DNA of 53,244 nt, from contig JAAYBV010000071.1 of NCBI GenBank assembly GCA_012744475.1, positions 1 to 53,244 on the forward strand, written 5' to 3'. The DNA is from Phycisphaerae bacterium (GTDB taxonomy: Bacteria; Planctomycetota; Phycisphaerae; Sedimentisphaerales; Anaerobacaceae). Position 1 is the first letter of the stretch; the number at the start of each line of letters is the position of its first letter. Of the stretch, positions 17,398 to 27,278 are shown piece after piece. The notes under the pieces are model-generated. The model had not been told where the DNA came from. It made no database searches and saw only the letters and a program-made list of their open reading frames with translations. The position numbers were made by a program, and so were the translations under genes.

Positions 17398-19725
17398 ATG
17401 GACGGATGCCGTCGTGTGCTCATGGCTTTGTTGATAGTGTCGTCGGTCGGTGGGGCCTTGTGTCGAGCCGACGTGTTGCCGACAGGCGGCGCGCGGCCGG
17501 CGATTCCGCTGAAGCATTTTCCGGATCGCCTGCACGCCTTTGTCTGGCGCAACTGGGAATTGATCCCGCTCGAACGCATGGCCGAGGTGCTCCAGACCAC
17601 GCCCCAGAAGGTTCGTGACATCGGTCTGCTGATGGGCCTGCCTCCGCAGATTCCCCCACCGGCCGAGTATCAGCAGCGAGGCTACATCACGATCATTCGC
17701 CGCAACTGGCACCTTCTGCCCTACGAGCAACTGCTGACGCTGCTCGGCTGGGACGCGCAGAAGCTCGCCTTCACGCTCCGCGAGGACGATTTCCTCTGGA
17801 TCAAGCTGGGCTCGCTCAAGCCGGCCTGCGCGCCGATCCGTTATGCCGAGCCAAACGAGGCGACCCTGAAACGCTGCGCCGAGATTCGCGAGATCGTCTG
17901 GTCCCATTTCGGCGAGGCGCTCGCCGCGCCGTCGAAGCCGAGGTTCGAGTTCTTCACTGAGACGGTGATGGATGCGGAAGCAGTCGAAGACCGAAATCGA
18001 AACGGCGAAGAATCGATCCGCTTTCTGTATTCGTACGCGGGGCTTTTCGGGGACCCGCTGCTCCACCCGGAGCTGGACCCTTATCCCGATCTCCTGCTGC
18101 GCCGGCTCTCGCAGTCGGGCGTCAACGGCGTCTGGCTGCACGTCGTGCTCTCGCAACTGGCTCCAAGCGATGCGCTGGGTCGGCCCACGGACGACCACGA
18201 GGTGCGGCTGGCCAACCTGGCAAAAATGGTCGAGCGGGCCGCTCGTCACGGTGTCTCCATCTACCTTTACATGAACGAACCGCGTGCGGTCCTGGCGTCG
18301 CTGCTGGAAGGCCGGGAGGAGCTGCGGGGCGTTCGGCAAGGCGACTATGCGGTGCTCTGCACGTCCGCTCCACAGGTGCGGCAGTGGCTCACGGACTCGC
18401 TGCGGCACGTCTTTGAGAATGTGCCGAACCTCGGCGGCGTCTTCACGATCACCGCGTCGGAGAATTTGACCAACTGCTACAGCCATACCCGCACGGCAAC
18501 GGGATGTCCGCGCTGCTCGCAACGCTCCGGCCCGGAAGTGATCGCCGAGGTCAACGCGGCGATTGCCGCCGGCGTCCGGGCGGGCAGCCCGAAGGCCAGG
18601 GTGATCGTCTGGGATTGGGGCTGGCCGGATGGCACGTCTGCCGGCTGGGGCCAGCCGGACTGGGCCTCCCGCATCATCGAGCTTCTGCCCGACGACGTTT
18701 ATCTGATGTGCGTCAGCGAGTGGGGTAAGCCCATCGCGCGAGGCGGCGTCGCCGGTGCGGTCGGCGAGTATTCGATCTCGGCCGTCGGCCCGGGGCCCCG
18801 GGCGCAGAGGCACTGGGCGCTCGCCCGCCAGCGAGGGCTCAAGACGTTTGCCAAGGTGCAGGTCAATTGCACGTGGGAGCTGTCGGCGGTGCCGTACTTG
18901 CCCGTGATGAATCTCGTCGCCCAGCATTGCAGCAATCTGAGCCAGGCGGGCGTTGACGGGCTGATGCTGAGCTGGACGGTGGGCGGCTATCCATCGCCGA
19001 ACCTCGAACTGGTCCGGCGATTTCAGCAAAGGCCCGCACCGACCGTGGAGCAGGCTCTGATGGAAGTGGCGAGCGCACGATATGGCGCCGAGGCCGCCGC
19101 GGAGATGGCGGCCGGCTGGGCGAGGTTCAGCGAGGCGTTTTCGGAATTCCCGTTCGACGGCAGCTACGTCTACCGTGGTCCCAGTCAGGTCGGCCCGGCC
19201 AACCTGCTCTATTTGGAGCCAACCGGATATGCGTCGACGATGGTCGGGTTCCCTTACGACGACGTGAACGGATGGCGGGGCATCTATCCGGCCGAGGTGC
19301 TGGCCGGGCAGTTCGAGAAGGTCGCTTCCGGCTGGCGGGAAGGGCTGGCTATCTGGAAGAAGGCGACAGGGGGGATCGAAGGGCCTCGCGAACGCGCGAA
19401 TGCTCACAGCGATCTTCTCGTCGCCGAAGCCGCCGGCCTGCACTTCGACAGCGTGGCCAATCAGATTCGATTCGTCCTGGCGCGCAATGCGGCGCGATCC
19501 GGTTCGCTGCCTCAGGCCGAGGCGGATGCGGCGGTCGCAACGATGCGAGCGAAGGCCCTTGCGGAGATGCAGAACGCCGAACGCTTGTTCGCGCTGACAC
19601 GGCAGGACCCGCGCATCGGGTTCGAGGCGTCCAATCATTACTACTACCTGCCGCTCGATCTGGTGGAGAAGGTGGTCAACTGCGAGTACGTCCTCCACGG
19701 GCTGTCCCACCAGACACAGGACTGA
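17398..19725 (+). CDS. Secreted TIM-barrel-like protein, possible new glycosidase family
   Basis: 775 residues from the ATG at 17398, preceded by GAGGAG at 7 bases. A Sec signal (VLMALLIVSSVGGALCRAD) is followed by a duplicated helical unit: RNWELIPLERMAEVLQ (51-66) and RNWHLLPYEQLLTLLG (102-117), the second closing with REDDFLWIKLG. The middle (about 190-560) alternates strands and helices as in GH20/GH67/DUF4838-type barrels: LLLRRLSQSGVNGVWLHVVL, VERAARHGVSIYLYMNEPRA, FTITASENLTNCYSHTR, CPRCSQ, ARVIVWDWGWPDG and DDVYLMCVSEWG. I cannot assign it to a named GH family. Its position between GH106 and GH95 in a run of exo-acting enzymes argues that it acts on the same glycan. The C-terminal third is mostly helical. 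Confidence 0.85.
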   Translation: MDGCRRVLMALLIVSSVGGALCRADVLPTGGARPAIPLKHFPDRLHAFVWRNWELIPLERMAEVLQTTPQKVRDIGLLMGLPPQIPPPAEYQQRGYITIIRRNWHLLPYEQLLTLLGWDAQKLAFTLREDDFLWIKLGSLKPACAPIRYAEPNEATLKRCAEIREIVWSHFGEALAAPSKPRFEFFTETVMDAEAVEDRNRNGEESIRFLYSYAGLFGDPLLHPELDPYPDLLLRRLSQSGVNGVWLHVVLSQLAPSDALGRPTDDHEVRLANLAKMVERAARHGVSIYLYMNEPRAVLASLLEGREELRGVRQGDYAVLCTSAPQVRQWLTDSLRHVFENVPNLGGVFTITASENLTNCYSHTRTATGCPRCSQRSGPEVIAEVNAAIAAGVRAGSPKARVIVWDWGWPDGTSAGWGQPDWASRIIELLPDDVYLMCVSEWGKPIARGGVAGAVGEYSISAVGPGPRAQRHWALARQRGLKTFAKVQVNCTWELSAVPYLPVMNLVAQHCSNLSQAGVDGLMLSWTVGGYPSPNLELVRRFQQRPAPTVEQALMEVASARYGAEAAAEMAAGWARFSEAFSEFPFDGSYVYRGPSQVGPANLLYLEPTGYASTMVGFPYDDVNGWRGIYPAEVLAGQFEKVASGWREGLAIWKKATGGIEGPRERANAHSDLLVAEAAGLHFDSVANQIRFVLARNAARSGSLPQAEADAAVATMRAKALAEMQNAERLFALTRQDPRIGFEASNHYYYLPLDLVEKVVNCEYVLHGLSHQTQD

Positions 19726-19826
19726 CAGCGGCGCAGAAGATGGTCGAGTCGGGGGCGCTTTGCCGGTACAATCGTCCCATGCCGAGCCCAGACGCTCGGA
19801 GAATCAGCAGTCAAATGGAGGCACGT

Positions 19827-22823
19827 ATGCAGTTACACAGAGGATCGTCTTCCCGCGGAGCGAGGGGAATTCTGCTCGCCTTGGTGCTGAGCGGGTGCGT
19901 GTCGGCGGCCACTCAGGGGATGCGGCTGGACGGCAAGTCGCCCATCTATGAAGCGCCCAGCCAGAGGGCTTTGGACCTGACCGACGAAGTCACGGTGGAG
20001 GCATGGGTGCAGGCCGACCGAATGCCGCAGGGCGGCGGGCGCATCCTCGACAAGTCCACGCCCGGCACCTCCGAAGGCTATATGCTCGACACCTTCCCGG
20101 GCAATTCGCTGCGTTTCGTGAACGTCCAGGGGGCCTGCACCTATGATGCGAAGCTGCCGGCCGATCGCTGGTCACACGTGGTCGGTGTGTACAGCGCATC
20201 GAAGAAGATCATGAAGCTCTACCTCGATGGTAGAGAAGTCGCCAGCGCCAGCGGCGACACGTTCGTTCCCATGACGCTCACGGGAATGCCGCTTCGCATC
20301 GGGTGCGACCCGCGCGGGGACAACCGCTTCATCGGCCGCATCAGGCGTGCGGCGGTCTATCGTCGGGCCCTGACCGCACAGGAGATTGCCGAGCGGGCGA
20401 GCCAGGCAGAGCCACAATCGCTGCGAGGCGTCGTCGGCGAGTGGGCGTTTGTCGCCGAGCCGGGACCGAAGATCGTGCCGGCGGCCGGCCGGGTCGCGCT
20501 GGAAGCCGAAGGGCTAAGCACCAGCACGCGGTTCTGGGGCGAGATGGCCGGGCGGGCGTCGCCGCCGCAGGAGCCGCTGAGCCTCTGGTACCGTCAGCCC
20601 GCGGTCGAGTGGACCGAGGCGCTGGCGGTCGGCAACGGTCGGCTTGGCGCGATGGTCTTCGGCGGAATCGACCGCGAACGCCTTCAGCTCAACGAGGACA
20701 CGCTCTGGGCCGGCGGGCCGTACGATCCCACACGTCCCGAGGCGCTGGAGGCATTGCCCGAAGCTCGCCGTCTGATCTTCGCCGGCCAGTATCGCCAGGC
20801 CGATGCGCTCGTCGGCAAGCAGATGATGTCCAAGCCGCTCGGCCAGATGCCGTATCAGACAGCAGGTGACCTGCTGTTGGCGTTCACAGGTGTCGAGAAG
20901 GTCAGCGACTACCGGCGGGATCTCAATCTCGACGAGGCCGTTGCGAACGTGACCTACACCGTCGATGGCGTGACGTTCAAACGCGAGGTCTTTGCCAGTC
21001 CCGTCGATCAGGTGATCGTCGTTCGCATCACGGCGACGAAGTCGGGAAGGATTTCCTTCACGGCTGGACTCAAGACGCCGCAGAAAGCGTCGGTCGAAGC
21101 CCAAGGCTCCGACACGCTGGTGATGGCGGGCGTCAACGGCTCTTCGCAGGGGATCGCGGGCGCGCTGAAGTTCCAATGCCGCGTGTGGGCTCTGGCCGAC
21201 GGCGGCACGGTCGAGACGGACAGTGACCGGCTTGTCGTGAGCAATGCGGACGCGGTGACTCTGCTCGTCGCGGCGGCCACCAGCTACAAGAGCTTCAAGG
21301 ATGTCAGGGGCGATCCGGAGGCGATGACGAAGGCAGCCATCGCGGCGGCGGGAGCGAAATCCTTCGACGCGCTGCGTGCTGCTCACGTCGCCGAACACCG
21401 GCGGCTCTTCCGCCGGATCGCGCTCGATCTCGGCACGACCGAGGCGGCGAAACTGCCGACCGACGAGCGCATCCGCAACTCGATGACCAGCGACGATCCG
21501 CAATTAGCGGCGCTGTACTTCCAATTCGGACGCTACCTGCTGATCTCCAGCTCCCGGCCGGGCACACAGCCGGCCAACCTTCAGGGCATCTGGAACGACA
21601 GCATGAGTCCGCCCTGGAGCAGCAAGTACACGATCAACATCAACACGGAGATGAACTACTGGCCCGCCGAGCCGACGGCCTTGAGCGAGTGCGTCGAGCC
21701 TCTGGTCGCGATGGTGATGGACCTGACCGAGACCGGCGCCAGGACCGCCCGCGTCAACTGGGGCGCAAGCGGCTGGGTCTGCCACCATAACACGGACCTG
21801 TGGCGAGCTTCGGGGCCGATCGACGGCTCGTTCTGGGGCTTCTGGCCGACGGGCGGCGCGTGGCTGAGCAAGCACCTGTGGGACCACTACGAGTTCGGCG
21901 GCGACAGGACCTTCCTCGCGAAGGTCTATCCAGCGCTGAAAGGGGCGAGCCAGTTCTTCCTCGACACACTTGTGGAAGAACCGGAGCATAAGTGGTTGGT
22001 CACATGCCCATCGCTGTCGCCTGAGAATGGGCACAAATATGGCGTCTCGATCTGTGCCGGGCCGACGATGGACAGCCAGATCCTTCGCGATCTGTTCACG
22101 AACTGCATTCACGCCTCGACGATTCTCGATGTGGACGGAGAGTTCCGCAACAAGGTCGAGGCGGCGCGGGCCCGCCTGGCGCCGAACCAGATCGGCAAGG
22201 AAGGCCAGCTTCAGGAGTGGCTCGAAGACTGGGACATGGAGGCGGGCGACATCCATCATCGCCACGTCTCCCACCTGTACGGCCTGTATCCGAGCGATCA
22301 GATCAACGTACACGACACGCCCGAGTTGGCGGAGGCGGTCCGCAAGTCGCTGGAGATTCGCGGCGACAACGCCACCGGCTGGGGCATCGGCTGGCGGCTG
22401 AACCTCTGGGCCAGGCTCCAGGACGCCGAGCACACGTATCAGATTCTCAAGCTGCTGCTCGGGCCGGATCGGACGTATCCCAATATGTTCGATGCGCATC
22501 CGCCGTTCCAGATCGACGGCAATTTCGGCGGGACCTCGGGAATCGGTGAGATGCTGCTTCAGAGCCGCACGCGTTTCGAGGCGGCAAGGATGACGGGCGA
22601 GATCGAGTTGCTGCCCGCGCTGCCCCGCGCCTTCACCACCGGCTCGATCAGAGGCCTGCGGGCCAAGGGTGGGTTCGAGGTGGACATCGAATGGGTCAAT
22701 GGCAAGCTCGTTGCGGCGACAATCCATTCGCGGCTGGGCAACCCGTGCCGGCTGCGCTATGGGGACGTGATTCGAGACGTGGACATCGCGGCGGGGCAGA
22801 CGCACCGCTGGGATGGCCGCTGA
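19827..22823 (+). CDS. LamG-GH95 alpha-L-fucosidase/galactosidase lipoprotein
   Basis: 998 residues from the ATG at 19827, which has GGAGG 5 bases upstream. The lipobox is perfect (ALVLSGC, Cys24). Residues about 30-210 form a LamG/concanavalin-like domain (VTVEAWVQADRM, DRWSHVVGVYSASKKIMKLY, FIGRIRRAAVYRRALTAQE), probably glycan-binding. GH95 starts near 255 with GNGRLGAMVFGG and LQLNEDTLWAGG. Catalytic-centre motifs are present: TININTEMNYWPAEP (about 600), SLSPENGH with the expected acid Glu near 733, and FQIDGNFGGTSG with Asp near 896. GH95 removes alpha-1,2-L-fucose or L-galactose, both found on plant polysaccharides. A TACAAT box at 19767 in the 101-base gap could be an internal promoter, but its -35 is poor. 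GH43 follows after 36 bases. Confidence 0.93.
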   Translation: MQLHRGSSSRGARGILLALVLSGCVSAATQGMRLDGKSPIYEAPSQRALDLTDEVTVEAWVQADRMPQGGGRILDKSTPGTSEGYMLDTFPGNSLRFVNVQGACTYDAKLPADRWSHVVGVYSASKKIMKLYLDGREVASASGDTFVPMTLTGMPLRIGCDPRGDNRFIGRIRRAAVYRRALTAQEIAERASQAEPQSLRGVVGEWAFVAEPGPKIVPAAGRVALEAEGLSTSTRFWGEMAGRASPPQEPLSLWYRQPAVEWTEALAVGNGRLGAMVFGGIDRERLQLNEDTLWAGGPYDPTRPEALEALPEARRLIFAGQYRQADALVGKQMMSKPLGQMPYQTAGDLLLAFTGVEKVSDYRRDLNLDEAVANVTYTVDGVTFKREVFASPVDQVIVVRITATKSGRISFTAGLKTPQKASVEAQGSDTLVMAGVNGSSQGIAGALKFQCRVWALADGGTVETDSDRLVVSNADAVTLLVAAATSYKSFKDVRGDPEAMTKAAIAAAGAKSFDALRAAHVAEHRRLFRRIALDLGTTEAAKLPTDERIRNSMTSDDPQLAALYFQFGRYLLISSSRPGTQPANLQGIWNDSMSPPWSSKYTININTEMNYWPAEPTALSECVEPLVAMVMDLTETGARTARVNWGASGWVCHHNTDLWRASGPIDGSFWGFWPTGGAWLSKHLWDHYEFGGDRTFLAKVYPALKGASQFFLDTLVEEPEHKWLVTCPSLSPENGHKYGVSICAGPTMDSQILRDLFTNCIHASTILDVDGEFRNKVEAARARLAPNQIGKEGQLQEWLEDWDMEAGDIHHRHVSHLYGLYPSDQINVHDTPELAEAVRKSLEIRGDNATGWGIGWRLNLWARLQDAEHTYQILKLLLGPDRTYPNMFDAHPPFQIDGNFGGTSGIGEMLLQSRTRFEAARMTGEIELLPALPRAFTTGSIRGLRAKGGFEVDIEWVNGKLVAATIHSRLGNPCRLRYGDVIRDVDIAAGQTHRWDGR

Positions 22824-22859
22824 GACGATGAGACGGGAAACGATGGAAGGTGGACGACG

Positions 22860-23885
22860 ATGAACGGCGTGAAGGTGCATCTTGTGCTGTGTGCAGTGTT
22901 GGCAATGGGGGTGTCGTTCTGCGTTGCGGCCGAGCCGCAATTGCTCCAGCTCAGCGGCGACACCGGCGTGCACGACCCGGTCATCATCAAAGAAGGCGAC
23001 ACCTATTACGTCTTCGCCACCGGTGGTCGGCGGGGACGAAACTGCGTTCCCATCCACATGTCGAGGAACTTGAGGGACTGGCGCAGGATCGGGCACGTGT
23101 TCGCGGAGCTGCCCGAATGGGCGCCGAAGGAGATTCCGGGCACGCAAGGGACCTGGGCGCCGGATATCTCGTTCTTCAGCGGCAAGTATCACCTGTACTA
23201 CTCGGTCTCGACGTTCGGCAAGAACAGCTCAGCCATCGGGCTGGCGGTCAACGAGACGCTCGACCCGAACAGCCCGAAGTACCAGTGGGTCGATCGGGGC
23301 ATGGTGGTCCGTTCCACGGAAGGCCAGGACGACTGGAATGCCATCGACGGCAATATCGTGGTGGAGGCCAACGGCCGGGTCTGGCTGAACTGGGGCAGCT
23401 TCTGGAGCGGGATCAAGATGAGGCGGATCGATCCCGAGACGGGCAAGCTCTCGGCGGAAGACACGACGCTGTACTCTCTGGCGAGCCGTCCGCGATCGGG
23501 GGCGCATCAGACGCCTCCGGTCAGCGGCGCTATAGAGGCGCCGTTCATCGTCCGGCATGGGGACTACTGGTATCTGTTCGTCTCGTTCGATTTCTGCTGC
23601 CGGGGGCCTAAGAGCACTTACAACGTCTGCGTCGGCCGCTCGCGTGACGTCACCGGGCCTTACGTGGACAAGGATGGCACGCCCATGATGGAAGGCGGTG
23701 GCACGCTGGTCATCGAGGCCACCAGCGGGGCCTGGCGCGGCGCCGGCCATCAGGCGGTGTTCCACGAAGCGGGCACCGATTATCTCGTGTTCCACGCCTA
23801 CGATGCGACGACGGGACGGAGCCACCTGCAAATCTCAACGATGGTATGGGAAGACGGCTGGCCGCGAGTGGCGTCGTTGCCGTAG
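22860..23885 (+). CDS. GH43 arabinanase-type glycosidase, exported
   Basis: 341 residues with a Sec signal (VHLVLCAVLAMGVSFCVAAE). A single five-bladed propeller has all three catalytic acids of GH43: base Asp39 in GVHDPVI, pKa-modulating Asp163 in NAIDGNI and acid Glu226 in GAIEAPFI. WAPDISFF and GPYVDKDGTPM support the endo-1,5-alpha-L-arabinanase-like group. It should cut arabinan side chains in the periplasm, giving arabino-oligosaccharides that the GH51 at 31040 can finish. A ribosome-binding site GGAAGGTGG lies just ahead. It is 36 bases from GH95 and 61 from the GH2 gene. Confidence 0.93.
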   Translation: MNGVKVHLVLCAVLAMGVSFCVAAEPQLLQLSGDTGVHDPVIIKEGDTYYVFATGGRRGRNCVPIHMSRNLRDWRRIGHVFAELPEWAPKEIPGTQGTWAPDISFFSGKYHLYYSVSTFGKNSSAIGLAVNETLDPNSPKYQWVDRGMVVRSTEGQDDWNAIDGNIVVEANGRVWLNWGSFWSGIKMRRIDPETGKLSAEDTTLYSLASRPRSGAHQTPPVSGAIEAPFIVRHGDYWYLFVSFDFCCRGPKSTYNVCVGRSRDVTGPYVDKDGTPMMEGGGTLVIEATSGAWRGAGHQAVFHEAGTDYLVFHAYDATTGRSHLQISTMVWEDGWPRVASLP

Positions 23886-23946
23886 CGACGGCAGGGAAAG
23901 CTCTTGATGTCTGCTATGAGTCGTGAGAGTTGAGAGGAGGACGAAT

Positions 23947-26900
23947 ATGAGGGCAGTGACATGGAGGTGTGCGTTCGCGGCGCTGGCGACGATATGCCTG
24001 TCGGTTGCGGCGCCGGCCCATGCCGCGGGCGAACCGAACCTGGCATCTACCGGTTCGATCGACTTGGGCGGGGCGTGGGCCGTAGCGCTGGATCGCGAGG
24101 ACGTCGGCGTGGACGAGGAGTGGTTTACGCGGGAGTTGTCCGATCCGATTCGCCTGCCTGGGGCGCTGCGCGACGGTGGTTACGGCGACGAGATCACCGC
24201 CGAAACGGAATGGATGAGCGGGCTGCACGATCCGCACTGGTACCTGCGAAAGGAATTCAAGAAGCATGCCCTACCCGGCAACGTGAAGGTCCCGTTCTGG
24301 CCTCAGCCGCAACGCAAGTATACCGGCGTCGCGTGGTACCAGAGGGACGTCATCATCCCGGATGACTGGCAGGGCCGTCGCGTGGTGGTGTCGTTCGAGC
24401 GGGTCCACTGGTCGAGCGCGCTGTGGGTCAACGACAAGTGGATCGGCGTCAACGACAGTCTGGGGACGCCCCACGTCTACGACCTCGGCATCCTGGAGCC
24501 GGGACGCTACACGCTGAGCGTTCGCGTCGATAATCGCTACCTCGTCGACGTCCGCCGCGATGCGCACAGCATCACGGACTCGACGCAGACGAACTGGCAT
24601 GGGCTGGCCGGCCGCCTCGTGCTCCGATCGACGACCCCGGTATGGATCGACCATGCGCGGGTCTACACGGACATCGAACGCAAAACCGCACGCATCGAGG
24701 TGACGCTGGGTAATATCACCGGCCAGCCCGGCAAAGGTACGCTGTCGGCGTCAGGCAAGAGCGTGCCCGTCGAGTGGGATGTTGGCGGAGGTTCGGCCCG
24801 GCTGCAGGTGTCCTTCGGCGACGATGCCCGACTCTGGGACGAGTTCGACCCGGCGCTGCACCACGTGACGTTGACCCTGAGCGGCGATCAGGCGGACGAC
24901 AAACGCGAGCTGGCCGTCGGGCTGCGTCGGATCGAGAGCCGCAACGCGACATTCTACGTCAACGGCAGAAAGACTTTCTTTCGCGGAACGCACGAAGGCT
25001 GCACGTTTCCTCTGACGGGCTATCCGCCGACAGACGTCGAATCGTGGAGGAAGGTGTTCGGGGTGGTGAAGGACTACGGCCTGAACCACGTGCGGTTCCA
25101 TTCGTGGTGCCCGCCGGAAGCGGCGTTCGTTGCGGCCGACGAGATGGGGGTCTACCTGCAACCGGAGTGTTCCAACTGGGGCCAGTATTCGTCGCGCGAC
25201 GACGGAATGAAGGAATTCCTCTACCGTGAGACCGAGCAGATCGTCGCAGCGTATGGCAACCATCCCTCGTTCGTGATGCTCTCCTCGGGCAACGAGCCGG
25301 CCGGACCCTGGCAGCAGATCCTCACGCTCTGGCTGCTCGAGTGGAAGAGGAAGGACAGCCGACGCATCTACACGACACAGACTGGACGCTACTACGGCGA
25401 GCGGCCCGGGCCGGTCGACCATATCGACTACCTGATTGCGATTCGCATCGGCTCGTACCGTTTCCGTGGCGACAGCGGCTGGTTCGGACGCGACTACCGC
25501 GCCTCGCTCGAAGGGACCAACTATCCCGTCATCTCGCACGAGACCGGCCAGTGGTGCGCCTACCCCGACCTTTCGGAGATCGACCGGTACACCGGCGCGC
25601 TGAAGCTCAGGAGCTACGAGATCGTTCGCGAATCCCTCACCGAGCATGGCATGCTGGACCAGGCCCGCGATTTCCTGATGGCCAGCGGCCGGTTCCAGGT
25701 GGCCTGCTACAAGCAGGAGATCGAGGCGCTGCTGCGCACGCCGGGCATGGGCGGGTTCCAGTTGCTCGATCTGCACGACTACCCGGGCCAGGGCACGGCG
25801 GTGGTCGGGCCGCTGAACGTGTTCTGGCAGTCGAAAGGATATATCTCACCCGAAGAATTCAGGCGGTTCTGCAGTGTCACGGTCCCGCTGGCGCGGATGA
25901 GCGGGTCGGTCTACACGACCGCGGACGACCTCAACGTGGCGTTTGAGATCGCTCACTTCGGCCGGTCGCCTCTGGAGAATGTCACGCCCGTGTTCAGGAT
26001 CATCGACGCCAAGGGCAAGACGGTGGTCTCGGGGGAGTTTGCCGCGATGACGGTCCCTCTGGGCACCGCGATTCCCATTCAGAGTCTTTCGATGAATCTG
26101 AGCACGTTCGAGGCGCCACAGAGATGTCGCCTCGTGCTCGGACTGGCGGGCAAGGAGTCGGTCGAGAACGGTTGGGACTTCTGGGTTTATCCGGCCCGCG
26201 TGTCTGCCGGGACGTCGGCGGATGTGCTGGTGACCCGCTCATTCACAGAAGCCGAGAAGAAACTGGCTGCCGGCGGCAAGGTTCTGTTTCTTCCGCCGTA
26301 CCACCAACTGAGCTGGGACAGCCCGCCGGTGGGTCGGCTGCCGATCTTCTGGAACCGCCTGATGGGGCCGGGATGGGACCGGTTCCTGGGCCTTCTGTGC
26401 GACCCGAATCATCCGGCGTTGGCGCAGTTCCCGACGGACTTCCACTACGACTGGCAGTGGCAGGATGTGACGCAGCCGGCGTGCCGGGCGATGAATCTGG
26501 ACCGATTGAGCCGTGATCTGGGACCGATCGTCCAGGTCATCGACGACTGGTATCGCAACTACAAACTGGGCCTGGTCTTCGAGTGCCGCGTCGGGGCGGG
26601 CAAGCTGATGGTCTGTTCGGCCGATCTGGAGTCGGAGCTTGACCGTCGGCCCGCTGCGCGCCAGTTGCGGCACAGTCTCCTGACGTACATGTCGAGCGGC
26701 CGCTTCGATCCGGCTGTGGAGGTGACACCTGCTCAGATTCGCAGTTTTCTCTTCGACAACCAGATCATGGCCAAGCTCGGCGCCAGCGCCAAGGCCGATA
26801 AGGAGGCGTTTGGCAGCCGCGCCGGCTATGCCGTCGACGGCAATCCGAACACCTGTTGGCTGGCTGGCGGCGGTCGCGACCGGCAGACGCGCCATCCGTA

Positions 26901-27270
26901 TGAACTGACGATCGAGTTCGCCCAACCGACTGCGATGACCGGGTTGCTGTGCATGGCCAGGCAGAATCACCGGGCCCACGAAGGGGACATCCGCGAATAT
27001 GCCATCGAAGTCAGTGACGATGGGGAACTGTGGGAGGAAGTGACGCGAGGCGAACTGGAATCGACGTTTGAGCCGCAGCAGGTCGGGTTCGGACGAAGCA
27101 TCGAGGCGAAATTTCTGAAATTGCGTGCGTTGTCGGGCTTCGCGGACGATACGGCCTGCGCGTTGGCCGAGTTAGCGGTTCTGCGCGAGACGCCACGGGA
27201 TGCGGCGGCCGGAGACGTGGAGCCCTATCGGAATGTCGAAACAGCGACCGAGGAGATTGAAGGGCCATAG
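23947..27270 (+). CDS. GH2-clan beta-glycosidase with C-terminal F5/8-type domain
   Basis: 1107 residues from the ATG at 23947 (GAGGAGG 6 bases upstream). A Sec signal ends near APAHA-AGE. The GH2 layout is clear: an N-terminal jelly roll (GGAWAVALDRED, VAWYQRDVIIPDDW, SSALWVNDKWIG), an Ig-like domain, and a barrel starting at RNATFYVNGRKTFFRGT. The acid/base is Glu450 in SSGNEP and the expected nucleophile Glu532 in SHETGQW. From about residue 930 a discoidin-like domain (YAVDGNPNTCWLAGG, YAIEVSDDGELWEEV) probably binds sugar. The barrel has the variant NHVRFHSWCPPEAAF seen in GH2 proteins distant from LacZ, so beta-galactosidase is only one option; beta-glucuronidase or arabinosidase activity is possible. 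The PL10-GH78 gene follows after 8 bases. Confidence 0.88.
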   Translation: MRAVTWRCAFAALATICLSVAAPAHAAGEPNLASTGSIDLGGAWAVALDREDVGVDEEWFTRELSDPIRLPGALRDGGYGDEITAETEWMSGLHDPHWYLRKEFKKHALPGNVKVPFWPQPQRKYTGVAWYQRDVIIPDDWQGRRVVVSFERVHWSSALWVNDKWIGVNDSLGTPHVYDLGILEPGRYTLSVRVDNRYLVDVRRDAHSITDSTQTNWHGLAGRLVLRSTTPVWIDHARVYTDIERKTARIEVTLGNITGQPGKGTLSASGKSVPVEWDVGGGSARLQVSFGDDARLWDEFDPALHHVTLTLSGDQADDKRELAVGLRRIESRNATFYVNGRKTFFRGTHEGCTFPLTGYPPTDVESWRKVFGVVKDYGLNHVRFHSWCPPEAAFVAADEMGVYLQPECSNWGQYSSRDDGMKEFLYRETEQIVAAYGNHPSFVMLSSGNEPAGPWQQILTLWLLEWKRKDSRRIYTTQTGRYYGERPGPVDHIDYLIAIRIGSYRFRGDSGWFGRDYRASLEGTNYPVISHETGQWCAYPDLSEIDRYTGALKLRSYEIVRESLTEHGMLDQARDFLMASGRFQVACYKQEIEALLRTPGMGGFQLLDLHDYPGQGTAVVGPLNVFWQSKGYISPEEFRRFCSVTVPLARMSGSVYTTADDLNVAFEIAHFGRSPLENVTPVFRIIDAKGKTVVSGEFAAMTVPLGTAIPIQSLSMNLSTFEAPQRCRLVLGLAGKESVENGWDFWVYPARVSAGTSADVLVTRSFTEAEKKLAAGGKVLFLPPYHQLSWDSPPVGRLPIFWNRLMGPGWDRFLGLLCDPNHPALAQFPTDFHYDWQWQDVTQPACRAMNLDRLSRDLGPIVQVIDDWYRNYKLGLVFECRVGAGKLMVCSADLESELDRRPAARQLRHSLLTYMSSGRFDPAVEVTPAQIRSFLFDNQIMAKLGASAKADKEAFGSRAGYAVDGNPNTCWLAGGGRDRQTRHPYELTIEFAQPTAMTGLLCMARQNHRAHEGDIREYAIEVSDDGELWEEVTRGELESTFEPQQVGFGRSIEAKFLKLRALSGFADDTACALAELAVLRETPRDAAAGDVEPYRNVETATEEIEGP

Positions 27271-27278
27271 GAGCGAAA

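Noticed and set aside
17200-19710. An 836-codon open frame on the minus strand
   Set aside because: It is antisense to the well-supported secreted protein at 17398, has no ribosome site, and reads as low-complexity Arg/Gln/Asp/Val typical of GC-rich antisense frames.
21504-23192. A 562-codon minus-strand open frame
   Set aside because: Mirror of the GH95 and GH43 genes.
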